A stretch of 64,000 nt of DNA. Source: Ancrocorticia sp047602305. GTDB lineage: Bacteria; Actinomycetota; Actinomycetes; Actinomycetales; Actinomycetaceae. How positions within the stretch are numbered: position 1 is the first letter of the stretch; each line of letters opens with the position of its first letter. Below, in pieces: positions 42,342 through 50,984 of the stretch. The notes beneath the pieces are model-generated. The model did not search any database. It was not told where the DNA came from and saw only the letters and a list, made by a program, of their open reading frames with translations. The position numbers were made by a program, and so were the translations under genes. The stretch lies in contig JASGHO010000001.1 of the NCBI GenBank assembly GCA_047602305.1, positions 3,038,001-3,102,000 of the forward strand. Direction: 5' to 3'.

Positions 42342-43513
42342 CCACACACCCCACCACACCACGTCACGATGCGAGACCAGGAGAGCCTGGGCTGGGTGAT
42401 GCTCTGCCGCACCCAGCCCGCAAGGATTCCCATTCAGCCCGCACGGATTCACCACCTTCTTCTGGGTTTGCTGGTGGTGTGGATTTCGGGTATCGGTCCT
42501 GGGTGATACGCCGCGGCCCACTAGCGGCCCGTGTGCAGGTGCGTAGTGTCATCGTGTGCTTGGCCTTGACCATCCTGGTGGTCATGGTCGGACTGCTAGC
42601 TCTCGCTACTGGTTCTTACCAACTCTCCTTGGATCAAGTATTTGCTGCTTTCACCACTGATCAGGGTGGGATTGAACGCGATATCGTGCTCGACTGGCGC
42701 CTGCCCCGGGTCATTGCCACCATTGTTTTCGGGACCGCTCTGGGAGTCTCGGGGGCCATGTTCCAATCCCTGACCCGCAACCCGCTCGCTTCCCCGGACG
42801 TCATCGGGTTTTCTACCGGCTCCTACACCGGCGCATTGATCACCATCCTCCTCATCGGTGGCTCCTATACTGTTACCGCGATCGGTGCCCTAGCTGGTGG
42901 TATCACAACCGCGTTACTGGTGTATCTGTTTGCGTATCGGGGTGGGGTACAAGGCTTCCGCCTCATCATTGTCGGGATCGCTGTCTCGGCCATGCTCGGC
43001 TCCCTCAACACCTGGATGATGCTCAAAGCCGATCTGGAAGTCGCGATGGCAGCCGCCGCCTGGGGTGCCGGGTCATTGAACGCGATCACTTGGGAGCAAG
43101 TCATCATCGCCACCGGCGCTGTCACTGTCCTGTTAGCCACGGCCGGGTTGTTGTCGCGTTCGATGCGGCAACTCGAACTCGGGGATGATGCCGCCACCTC
43201 CCAAGGCGTGCCTGTCACTCTCATCCGTCTGGCTCTGGTCGTGGTGGGTGTGGCCCTCACTGCCACTGTCACTGCCGCCTCAGGACCGATCGCGTTTGTT
43301 GCTCTTGCCGCGCCCCAAATCGCTCGCCGCCTCGCCCACACCCCGGGTATCACCCTCGCCCCCGCCGCTACCACCGGTGCCCTCCTCCTCGGCGTCGCCG
43401 ATTTCATCGCCCAACACGCTGGACCCACCCCGCTCCCCGTCGGCATCATCACCCTCATCATCGGAGGCTCCTACCTCACCTGGCTCCTCTACCACCACGC
43501 CACACAACACTAA
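42338..43513 (+). CDS. Ferric-siderophore ABC permease, FecCD family (second)
   Basis: A 391-residue FecCD subunit. The first 60 residues are a Pro/Arg/His-rich cytoplasmic extension (TTPRHDARPGEPGLGDALPH). The membrane part then shows DWRLPRVIATIVFGTALGVS, AMFQSLTRNPLASPDVIGF, and the coupling motif GPIAFVALAAPQIARRL. Length without the extension is normal. It starts within the stop codon of the first permease gene and ends about 118 bases before the esterase gene. Together with the first permease and the binding lipoprotein it makes an importer that lacks only its ATPase. Confidence 0.93.
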   Translation: MTTHPTTPRHDARPGEPGLGDALPHPARKDSHSARTDSPPSSGFAGGVDFGYRSWVIRRGPLAARVQVRSVIVCLALTILVVMVGLLALATGSYQLSLDQVFAAFTTDQGGIERDIVLDWRLPRVIATIVFGTALGVSGAMFQSLTRNPLASPDVIGFSTGSYTGALITILLIGGSYTVTAIGALAGGITTALLVYLFAYRGGVQGFRLIIVGIAVSAMLGSLNTWMMLKADLEVAMAAAAWGAGSLNAITWEQVIIATGAVTVLLATAGLLSRSMRQLELGDDAATSQGVPVTLIRLALVVVGVALTATVTAASGPIAFVALAAPQIARRLAHTPGITLAPAATTGALLLGVADFIAQHAGPTPLPVGIITLIIGGSYLTWLLYHHATQH

Positions 43514-43630
43514 CCACACACTCCATGCCGATCCCATGCACCCACGGTGATCGCCGCCCCGCCCGGTATTACCGCAGGTGATAACGTTGGGCCGGGAGTG
43601 TCTGCCGCCACCTGGAGAAGGGTATTCTTG

Positions 43631-44977
43631 ATGACCGATTTCTCGAACACTGAAGCAGAAGAGCCGCTGGCACAAGTTGATGCCGCGGAACTACGCCGCC
43701 AACGCGTGGAGTACGCTCGCAGCCGGAAGGGGACGCAGTCAAGCCCGGCGCTGGATGCCGCGTTCGCCTCCCCAGCCGCAGCCGAGGAACTGTATCAGCG
43801 TTTACGCCGCGAAGGTGCTCCCCTCATCGAACCAGCCAGTGATGACGAGCACCGGCTGGTCACCTTGCTTCATCGCGCTCCCGCAGATTCCACGCACGTG
43901 AACGTCGTCGGAATGCTCGCTCACAACGGCGAGCGCTACGCTGCGCCCCCGGCTTTCGCTCACCCGATGCGTCAGATTCCGGGCACAGACTTGTGGGGAC
44001 TCACCGTCGTCGCCCGAAAAGACCTGCGCACTACTTATCGCATCTTCGCCTGGTCCTCCACGCACGAGCCGGATTTTCTCACCTTGATGAGTGACGCACG
44101 GCCGGACCCGTTGAACCCGAACAGGTTCGGCGGCGGCGAGCGCGAGCCGTCACGCATCAACCCTGCGAACGATTCTGAATCGATCATCGAACTGGAGGAC
44201 GCCCCCTACGCGGATATGGGCAGGACTGGCGCCGCAGCTGAGCCGTGGAACCGGCACTGGTTCCACAGCGAACTGATGAACAACACTCGCCGCATCTGGT
44301 CGTGGCAGCCGAACGCCGCACCCGCCGGGATGCTCATCCTGCACGACGGCTGGAACTGGACCCAACAAACCCGAATCGCCGCGATCCTCGCTGAGCTGAT
44401 GGATCGTGGAGATATCCCGCGGCTGTTGGTCCTTGCGGTGGAAGCACTGCGCGGCCTGTCCGCAACCGAGTTGGGTTGCGATGATGATTTTACCGACGCC
44501 GTCGCTACCGAGATTATCCCCTGGGCCAGAGCGCACTGGTCGCTTCCGCCGGGGCGCGTCATCCTGGCCGGGCAGAGCTGGGGCGGGCTGAACGTCGTCT
44601 ATTCTGCGCTGCGCCGTCCCGAAGTAGCGGAGGGGATTCTGAGCCAATCCGGATCATTCTGGTACTCGCCGGATCATGATCCCGACGGCTACGGCAAGCA
44701 CGGCTGGCTCATCGAACAGCTTCGCGACGCCGCCGTCGTTCCCACACGATTCCATCTGCAGGTGGGCTCTCTCGAAGGTGACATGGTCACCGTCAATCGG
44801 CACCTCCGCGACGTTCTCATCGCCAAAGGTTACGAGGTCAGCTACGCCGAGAGCAACGACAATCACTCCTGGTATTCGTGGCAATTCACCCTCATCGACG
44901 GCCTCCGTTCGCTCACTCGTGATTGGCAGCCAATCGCGCTCGGACATGAGATCAACACAAACGGGACGCGCTCGTGA
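43631..44977 (+). CDS. Enterochelin esterase-like siderophore hydrolase (Fes type)
   Basis: A 448-residue cytoplasmic hydrolase. The N-terminal part (about 40-210) matches the Fes N-terminal domain (VTLLHRAP, FAHPMRQIPGTDLWGLT, TTYRIFAW, DPLNPNRF). The C-terminal alpha/beta-hydrolase domain carries LHDGWNW, the nucleophile elbow VILAGQSWGGLNVVY, ILSQSGSFWYSP, and the catalytic His in SNDNHSWYSW. Family enzymes cleave the trilactone of catecholate siderophores after import, freeing the iron. The ATG at 43631 has AGAAGGG upstream; a longer frame from 43547 lacks one. The stop overlaps the GTG of the ABC transporter gene, so it is coupled to it. It supports a catecholate siderophore as the imported compound. 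Confidence 0.9.
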   Translation: MTDFSNTEAEEPLAQVDAAELRRQRVEYARSRKGTQSSPALDAAFASPAAAEELYQRLRREGAPLIEPASDDEHRLVTLLHRAPADSTHVNVVGMLAHNGERYAAPPAFAHPMRQIPGTDLWGLTVVARKDLRTTYRIFAWSSTHEPDFLTLMSDARPDPLNPNRFGGGEREPSRINPANDSESIIELEDAPYADMGRTGAAAEPWNRHWFHSELMNNTRRIWSWQPNAAPAGMLILHDGWNWTQQTRIAAILAELMDRGDIPRLLVLAVEALRGLSATELGCDDDFTDAVATEIIPWARAHWSLPPGRVILAGQSWGGLNVVYSALRRPEVAEGILSQSGSFWYSPDHDPDGYGKHGWLIEQLRDAAVVPTRFHLQVGSLEGDMVTVNRHLRDVLIAKGYEVSYAESNDNHSWYSWQFTLIDGLRSLTRDWQPIALGHEINTNGTRS

Positions 44978-46770
44978 GGCCAGCCGATCCAGCCGATCCC
45001 GCCGGGCTCGGCCGCGGCCGGTTGACCCGGTGGATGCCCGTGCTGTTGCAGGCCCCGGCCGCCCCGCCCTCTGCCACACCTTTCGAGTTCGACGAAACGA
45101 CAACACCATCCCGCTTCCTCCTGCGAGTACTGTTCTCGGCCAAGCGGTTGACGATCCCGGCGATGGTGGCATTTATTGCTTCTCAGGTGGGCCATTCGGC
45201 GATACCGATGGTGATGGGGATCGCGATTGACCAGGCCATCGCCACCGGTGACGTGGCCCGGCTGGTGTTGTGGTTGGCCGCGCTTGCGGGGGTATTTCTT
45301 GTGATCGCGACCGGATCCCGGTTCTCCCAGCAGTTGGTGATGATGGCCAGACAGGTGGTGCAGCACCGGTTGCGGGCGACACTTTCCGCGTGGGTGCTCC
45401 ATCCGCACGGCAGCAATCACAAGCCCGATGGTGGCGTGGTGTCGTTGATGACCAATGACGTGTTCCGGCTTGCCGGTATGGGGTTGGTGGTGTTCCCGAT
45501 TGGTGAGGTGGTTGCGATCGCGTTCATCGCGGTGTCGCTGCTACTGATCTACTGGCCGCTCGGCCTCACGGTGCTGATCGGTGCACCGCTGGTGGTGTGG
45601 TGCATGGGTGCCATGAGCGGCCAGTACGCTCGCAGCACCCGGGCATATCAAACCCTGCTCGCGGCCTCGGTTGGTCGTGCCGCGGATCTGGTGGCTGGGT
45701 ACCGAGTGATCAAGGGAGTGCGCGCCGAGGCCGAGGCCACGGCCCGTTACCGGCAGGCAAGCCAGGAGGCGCTGGCCGGGGCGCTCGCCAACGCGGGACG
45801 GCTTGGCCGCTATCTCGGCGGGAGTGGAATGGTCAGCGGCGTGTTCGTCGCGGCCGTGGCGGCGCTGGCTGGCTGGTTTACCCTGGAGGGGCAGATGAGC
45901 ATCGGCGAACTCATCGCCGCGGCTGGGTTGACGCAAGCACTGATTCCGCAGATGACGATGGTGACCAACAATGCTGTCCCGGCATGGGCGGCAGCCAACG
46001 CCTCTGCCGGGCGGGTTCTTGACGCACTGCGCGAAGCCGCCTCCACGCAGGCATCAACGGCGCGCGTGACAGAACTGTCAGCGATGCCGACGCTCGAGGT
46101 CACGATACCCGGCCACGGCAGCATTCGGGTCACGCCCGGCCAGATGATTGGACTCTCGGCGGGCGACGCCGTCGCCGCCCAGGTCGCCAACGCGCTGCTG
46201 GATCCGCGCGCGGACGAGGCGCTGCCTGTGCTACTCGACCAGGTTCGCGCCGCTGAGGTGGAGGATGCGATCTACCGGTCGCGCGTGGTGGCCGCCCCGC
46301 ATGCCGGGACACTGTTCAGCGGCACCATTGCCGACAACCTTGAGCCTGCCGGTGCTGCTGGGGCCGCCGGGTCAGCGCAGCTACAGGCCGTCAGGTCAGC
46401 GCGGCTGCAAGCCGCCGCACTACAAGCGGCCTGTTGTGACGACTTCGCGACCGACACCCGGCTCGTTGGCGAAGCCGGCAGTCGGCTCTCCGGCGGGCAG
46501 CGCCAGAGAGTTGCCCTCGCCCGCGCTCTGGCCACCGACGCCCCGGTACTCGTCTTGCACGACCCGACCACCGCCGTTGATTCGGTCACCGAAGCCCGCA
46601 TCGCGCACCGACTCCGCGCCCTGCGCAAGGGCCAGTCAACACTGCTCATCACCTCCTCCCCGGTACTGCTGGGCGTGTGCGACCAGGTCATCAAACTGGA
46701 CCCGACAGTAACGCCCGGCGGCGACGGCGTCGTCGTCGAAGAGGCCGAAACGAAGGCCAGTGCCTCATGA
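44974..46770 (+). CDS. ABC exporter-fold transporter half, ATP site lacking Walker A lysine
   Basis: A 598-residue half-transporter with six membrane segments (about 50-340) fused to an ATPase domain (about 365-580), of the type found in siderophore loci (IrtAB-like). The Walker A position reads MIGLSAGDAVAAQVANAL, with no GKS/GKT, so this domain cannot bind ATP in the usual way. The signature LSGGQRQRVALARAL is perfect. Walker B reads VLVLHDPTTAVDSV instead of LDEPT. This is the complement of the next gene, which has a good Walker A and a poor signature, so the two form a heterodimer with a single competent site. The GTG start overlaps the esterase stop, and the end overlaps the next gene by four bases. 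Confidence 0.88.
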   Translation: MRPADPADPAGLGRGRLTRWMPVLLQAPAAPPSATPFEFDETTTPSRFLLRVLFSAKRLTIPAMVAFIASQVGHSAIPMVMGIAIDQAIATGDVARLVLWLAALAGVFLVIATGSRFSQQLVMMARQVVQHRLRATLSAWVLHPHGSNHKPDGGVVSLMTNDVFRLAGMGLVVFPIGEVVAIAFIAVSLLLIYWPLGLTVLIGAPLVVWCMGAMSGQYARSTRAYQTLLAASVGRAADLVAGYRVIKGVRAEAEATARYRQASQEALAGALANAGRLGRYLGGSGMVSGVFVAAVAALAGWFTLEGQMSIGELIAAAGLTQALIPQMTMVTNNAVPAWAAANASAGRVLDALREAASTQASTARVTELSAMPTLEVTIPGHGSIRVTPGQMIGLSAGDAVAAQVANALLDPRADEALPVLLDQVRAAEVEDAIYRSRVVAAPHAGTLFSGTIADNLEPAGAAGAAGSAQLQAVRSARLQAAALQAACCDDFATDTRLVGEAGSRLSGGQRQRVALARALATDAPVLVLHDPTTAVDSVTEARIAHRLRALRKGQSTLLITSSPVLLGVCDQVIKLDPTVTPGGDGVVVEEAETKASAS

Positions 46771-48569
46771 CTACAGACTCAACCCAGATGCTTCCCGTTG
46801 CTGATGGACGCGAGGTGCGCCGCGAACTGCGCGACGTCTCGCGCGGCAACCGGCTGCGACTCCTCGCGGTGGTGGTGATCGGCCTGGCCAGCGCCACCGC
46901 GGCACTGGTGACCCCGGCAGCACTCGGCCGCCTCATCGACCAGGCGGGCAACGGCACCGCCGACCTCGCCGCGGTCAGCTGGACCGCAGTGGTGATGATT
47001 GCCGCCGCGATCATTGGCGCGGCCGGGAGTGCAGTGACCACCATCCTTGCCGCCCGCGCCTACCAGCGGATGCTCGCCACCCTGCGCGAACGCCTCGTGG
47101 CGCGCGCGATGGCGCTGCCGCAGAACGTGGTCGAGCGGGCCGGGACAGGCGACTTGATCGCGCGAACGAACGACGACGTCACCGCGATCGCCGACGCCGC
47201 ACCCCAGCTCATCCCGGCCTTCACCCGCGCCGGATTCACCATCGCCGCCACCCTGGCAGGCATCACCCTGTTGGACTGGCGCTACACACTCGTGGTGGCA
47301 GCCGCGCTCCCCGTCTGGGCCTTCACGGTGCGGTGGTATCTGCGCACCGGGCCGGCCGTGTATGCCGCCGAACGCTCAGCGATGAGTAGCAGAGCACAAC
47401 AGATCACCGAATCAGTTCGCGGCTACTCCACCATCCAAGGACTCGGCCTCTCCGCCCGCAGGCACGAAGCGGTACTCGACGCGTCCTGGGGCGTGGCCGA
47501 GCACTCGCTGCGGGCCCGGACAGTACAAAACATGTTCTTCGCCCGCCTCACCTTCGCCGAATACCTCGGTATGGCCGGAATCCTCATCGCCGGATTCTGG
47601 CTCGTCGACGCCGGCGCCTCCACCATCGGCGCCGTCACCACAGCAATGCTGTTCTTCATCCGGTTGTTTGGCCCCATCAACCAGCTGTTGTTCGTTATCG
47701 ACATCCTGCAATCCGCGCTCGCGTCGCTGGGCCGCATCGTCGGGGTTATTGCTTCGCCGCTCGCGGATTCGCGGCTCGCGGAGTTGTCGCTTGCGGAGTC
47801 AGGTTTCGACGACGCCGGCGTGTCAGGTTTTGCCGACGACGCCGTCGCGACGGGCGCCGTTTCCGCGAGAGGTGACGCCGTCGTCGTCGACAATGTGACG
47901 CATCGTTACCAGCCGGACGGGCCACCCACTCTGGACAGCGTTTCCCTCGCCATCGCAGCCGGAGAACGGATCGGGGTGGTCGGGGCGTCGGGGGCTGGCA
48001 AAACCACTCTCGCCGCAGTTATCGCAGGCATCCACCAACCCAGCGCGGGAAGCGTCGTCCGGCCCGAACGGACCGTGGTCATCACCCAAGAAGCGCACGT
48101 CTTTACCGGTACGCTGCGCGACAACCTCACCCTCGCCGCCCCCGATACCGACGACGAGCGCATCCACGCCGCCCTCGAAACCATCGGTGCGCAATCTCTC
48201 CTCGACCAGCTCGCCGACGGACTCGACACCCGACTCGGCCACCATGCACACGAACTCACCCCCGCCCAGGCGCAGCAAGTGGCCCTTGCCCGCCTCCTGC
48301 TCGCCGACCCCGAACTAGCCATCCTTGACGAAGCCACCGCCGAAGCCGGCTCGACCCACGCGGGGCTGTTGGACCGCGCCGCCGACGTCGCCCTGGCCGG
48401 GCGTTCCGGACTCGTCATCGCCCACCGCCTCTCCCAAGCAGCTACCTGCGACCGCATCCTCGTCATGGAACACGGCCGGATCGTGGAAACCGGGACACAT
48501 CAGGCGTTGGTTGCAGCCGACGGCGTGTACGCGGGGCTGTGGGCCGCCTGGCAGGAGGGGCAGGCATAG
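46767..48569 (+). CDS. ABC exporter-fold transporter half, degenerate signature motif
   Basis: A 600-residue half-transporter with six membrane segments (about 25-310) and an ATPase domain (about 375-598). Walker A is intact (GVVGASGAGKTTLAAV, about 403), as is Walker B with its Glu (LAILDEATAEAG). The signature reads LTPAQAQQVALARLLL instead of LSGGQ. Between the membrane part and the ATPase domain is an Ala/Asp/Ser-rich linker (about 330-375). With the preceding gene it makes a heterodimer in which the single good ATP site joins this Walker A to the partner's LSGGQ. Family members in iron loci import or export siderophores; direction cannot be told here. The ATG at 46767 overlaps the previous stop (ATGA). 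Confidence 0.88.
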   Translation: MTTDSTQMLPVADGREVRRELRDVSRGNRLRLLAVVVIGLASATAALVTPAALGRLIDQAGNGTADLAAVSWTAVVMIAAAIIGAAGSAVTTILAARAYQRMLATLRERLVARAMALPQNVVERAGTGDLIARTNDDVTAIADAAPQLIPAFTRAGFTIAATLAGITLLDWRYTLVVAAALPVWAFTVRWYLRTGPAVYAAERSAMSSRAQQITESVRGYSTIQGLGLSARRHEAVLDASWGVAEHSLRARTVQNMFFARLTFAEYLGMAGILIAGFWLVDAGASTIGAVTTAMLFFIRLFGPINQLLFVIDILQSALASLGRIVGVIASPLADSRLAELSLAESGFDDAGVSGFADDAVATGAVSARGDAVVVDNVTHRYQPDGPPTLDSVSLAIAAGERIGVVGASGAGKTTLAAVIAGIHQPSAGSVVRPERTVVITQEAHVFTGTLRDNLTLAAPDTDDERIHAALETIGAQSLLDQLADGLDTRLGHHAHELTPAQAQQVALARLLLADPELAILDEATAEAGSTHAGLLDRAADVALAGRSGLVIAHRLSQAATCDRILVMEHGRIVETGTHQALVAADGVYAGLWAAWQEGQA

Positions 48570-48575
48570 AGATCC

Positions 48576-48720
48576 CGCCAATAGGTCTTGGCCTACTGCG
48601 GATGTCACGGAATCTCGCCTAGCTGCGTTGTCCTCCTCACCTGCGCTCTCGGTGCAGGATCGTCGTTCGCCTTGCCAGTCAAGCCCCGTACCATCCTCGT
48701 GACGGCCGAACCTATTGGCG
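48576..48720. repeat. 11-bp inverted pair spanning the convergent intergenic gap
   Basis: CGCCAATAGGT at 48576-48586 and its complement ACCTATTGGCG at 48710-48720 sit near the two ends of the gap between convergent genes. With about 120 bases between the arms a simple terminator is unlikely. They might be ends of a tiny inserted element, or chance. Confidence 0.35.
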
Positions 48721-48749
48721 AAATCTCTTAGTTCAGAAGGCGGGAGCGG

Positions 48750-49886
48750 TTAGTTCAGCGACCAAAATCCGTTGAGGAACTCGGCCAGCGGCTCGGCCTC
48801 CTGCATGGGCAGCGAATGGGTGGCGTTGGGCCAGACTTGCACCGTGGCGTGGGGGAGTAACTCGCGTGCCTTGTCCGCGCCGCCGTCGCCGCCGGCCAGC
48901 GAATCTCGGCCGGCAATCGCCACATAGACCGGCATCGTCAGGGCTGCGGCTTGCTCTTCCGAGAGTGGCGACGGCGTGGGTAGCTCCGCGGAGAAGTGTG
49001 CCGTTCCGGATTCAATCATGAGGGCCATGGGATCGTCGGATCGCTCGTATTTCTCTCCCGCGATCTTCCCCAGGGCGTGCTCGCGGACTCCTTGTGGAAT
49101 GCCAGGGAGGGACGCGACGGTAGCCCACCACATCATGCTCGCCGACGGGTAGGAAAAGGTGAACACCGGCTCCAGCAAGGTGAGCGTGCGAACGCGTTCC
49201 GGGTGAAGCCGCGCGTAGACGGCCGCCGTCGCCCCTCCGAACGAGTGCCCGACGAGGTGCACGCCGTCGGGAGCAAGTTCGTCGAGTACTTCGTCGATCC
49301 ATACGGCCTGGTCTTCAAAGGAGTCCATGGGGACGGTCTGGACGGACATGCCGGCGTCGCCGAGGGCGTCGAAGGCGATGACGCGGTGCGCCGAGGAGAA
49401 GCCTTCGAGGTTGGACTGCCACATCGGGACGCCGGAGGATCGCCCGGGGATCAGCACCACGGGGGTTGTGTTCTCGGTTTCCGGCGTGCTCCACTCGTAG
49501 GCCCGCACGATGCCGAAGCGGGTGTCGATGTCGTGTTGTTTCGTGGGGATGGGCAGGGTTGTCATCGCTTCGTTGTAGTGCGTGACGTATTCGGCTCGCC
49601 CGTCGGCGCTGCGGAAATAGCCGACGTCCGGTGTACCCGCGAAGGTCCTGTAGATACTCGCTGCGCCGGTAACGGATAGAACGACGACGAACAGCACTCC
49701 GATTCGCCGCGCCCACCTACGCCAGCGCGAGCGTTTGTGATGGGTGTCCTTGGTGGCGTGGTTATTCGATGGTCTCCGGGTGTGCTCGGAATGGGGCGAC
49801 GTTTCTTCGGATGGCTGGAAGGGGCTGCGAGTTGGCCGCGTGGCGTCCTGAGAATCTCGTGCGTTTCCTTGTTCGACGGTATTCAT
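48750..49886 (-). CDS. Membrane-anchored alpha/beta-hydrolase
   Basis: A 378-residue protein. The N-terminus (about 1-50) is polar and basic, and a single membrane segment (about 58-80; IGVLFVVVLSVTGAASIY) anchors it. The outer domain is an alpha/beta hydrolase with the oxyanion strand VVLIPGRSSG, the nucleophile elbow HLVGHSFGGATAAVYA, an Asp in VAIAGRDSLAGG, and the catalytic His in PNATHSLPMQEAEP. The substrate is unknown; haloperoxidase-, epoxide-hydrolase- and lipase-like enzymes share this pattern. The ATG at 49886 has TGAGGC upstream; a longer frame would overlap the TetR promoter. It is divergent from the TetR gene, 66 bases away, and is the likely regulated target. Confidence 0.85.
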   Translation of the reverse strand: MNTVEQGNARDSQDATRPTRSPFQPSEETSPHSEHTRRPSNNHATKDTHHKRSRWRRWARRIGVLFVVVLSVTGAASIYRTFAGTPDVGYFRSADGRAEYVTHYNEAMTTLPIPTKQHDIDTRFGIVRAYEWSTPETENTTPVVLIPGRSSGVPMWQSNLEGFSSAHRVIAFDALGDAGMSVQTVPMDSFEDQAVWIDEVLDELAPDGVHLVGHSFGGATAAVYARLHPERVRTLTLLEPVFTFSYPSASMMWWATVASLPGIPQGVREHALGKIAGEKYERSDDPMALMIESGTAHFSAELPTPSPLSEEQAAALTMPVYVAIAGRDSLAGGDGGADKARELLPHATVQVWPNATHSLPMQEAEPLAEFLNGFWSLN

Positions 49887-49952
49887 GAGAGCCTCACTGT
49901 TTCCAATACGCCTATACTGTATATTTTCACAATATGGATGTACTGTAAAGAT

Positions 49953-50549
49953 GTGCCGAAGATAGTCGATCACAACCAACGCCGTGCGGAGATTATTTGG
50001 GGACTCTGGGCGGTCATCAGCGAACGCGGTATCGAGGGGGTTACCTTTCAGGCCGTCGCGCGGGCTGCTGGCATTTCAGTAGGACGTATTCAGCATTACT
50101 TCGCGTCGAAAGATGAGCTCGTGCTGTTCGGATGCCAGGCGATCGTGGATGGCGCTTCGGTGAATCACGAGGAGCGCGTTGAAGGGCTCGATACCTGGGA
50201 GATTCTCGCCGAGATGCTCATCCAGCCGATTCCAAAGACTCCGGAGTTCCGGATAGGTGTTTCGGTTTGGTATGCCTACTTGGCACGGGCCGTCGTCGAT
50301 CCTCGCATTGGGGAGATCATGCGATCTGCCATGCGCGGCACGCGGGAGGAAGCGGAAGAGTTGCTGAAGCGCGCGGGCGCGTCAACAGCCCACGGGCCCC
50401 GGCTCGCCGCCCTCAGTGAAGGACTGACGCAGCAGGTGCTCATTGGTGCCATGGATCCGGACGAAGCGGTGGAGATTCTTAGGGGCGAGGTGGACGCCGT
50501 GCGGTCCGGTTCGGCGGTGATCAATCGGCCATCCGCAGTGAGAGAATGA
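49953..50549 (+). CDS. TetR-family transcriptional regulator
   Basis: A 198-residue repressor-type protein. The N-terminal HTH (about 8-55) reads RRAEIIWGLWAVISERGIEG, then VTFQAVARAAGISVGRIQHYFASKDELV, a textbook TetR domain. The C-terminal helical ligand domain (about 70-198) belongs to the variety that often governs efflux or detoxification genes; the ligand is unknown. The GTG at 49953 (VPKIVDHNQ) fits the family start; the much longer open frame runs back through the divergent hydrolase gene and is not credible. The A/T-rich gap (about 49905-49950) contains two TACTGTA copies and probably holds the operator. A VOC protein gene follows 31 bases later on the same strand. Confidence 0.9.
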   Translation: MPKIVDHNQRRAEIIWGLWAVISERGIEGVTFQAVARAAGISVGRIQHYFASKDELVLFGCQAIVDGASVNHEERVEGLDTWEILAEMLIQPIPKTPEFRIGVSVWYAYLARAVVDPRIGEIMRSAMRGTREEAEELLKRAGASTAHGPRLAALSEGLTQQVLIGAMDPDEAVEILRGEVDAVRSGSAVINRPSAVRE

Positions 50550-50580
50550 ATCAACCAGCCGCCAGATCAACGGAGGAACC

Positions 50581-50964
50581 ATGCCCATTTCGATTAACCA
50601 CGCCGCACTCTTCGTGAAAGACCTCGAAGGTGCCCGAACCTTCTATGAGACCTATTTCGACGCCGTCGCCAACGAGTTGTATCACAACCCACGAACGGGA
50701 CTGCGCACGTACTTTCTCACTTTTGGCGGTGTGTGCCGTCTGGAGATCATGGAGCGACCAGACGTCCAAGAACCGCCGACCGCCGGTGAGACAGGTTGGA
50801 ACCACGTGGCCTTCTCGCTCGGTTCGGCGGAAGCTGTTGATCATCTTGTGGAGCGCCTGCGTGCGGATGGGTTCACGGCAAGCGACCCAAGGACCACCGG
50901 AGACGGTTACTACGAATCGGTGGTCCTGGATCGTGAAGGGAACAGCATCGAGATCACGATCTGA
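50581..50964 (+). CDS. VOC-family (glyoxalase/bleomycin-resistance fold) protein
   Basis: A 127-residue protein with two beta-alpha-beta-beta-beta modules. The first starts INHAALFVKDLEGARTFYETYF, with a metal-ligand His at about 5. The second has WNHVAFSLGSAEAVDHLVERL, with a His at about 71. It ends in YYESVVLDREGNSIEITI, with Glu at the usual ligand place. Family members include glyoxalase I, dioxygenases and drug-binding proteins; this one resembles lactoylglutathione-lyase-like proteins of unknown substrate. The ATG follows CGGAGGAACC. It probably forms a unit with the TetR gene upstream and may be a detoxifying enzyme. Confidence 0.88.
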   Translation: MPISINHAALFVKDLEGARTFYETYFDAVANELYHNPRTGLRTYFLTFGGVCRLEIMERPDVQEPPTAGETGWNHVAFSLGSAEAVDHLVERLRADGFTASDPRTTGDGYYESVVLDREGNSIEITI

Positions 50965-50984
50965 CTGTCCGAACGAGTGTTGTT

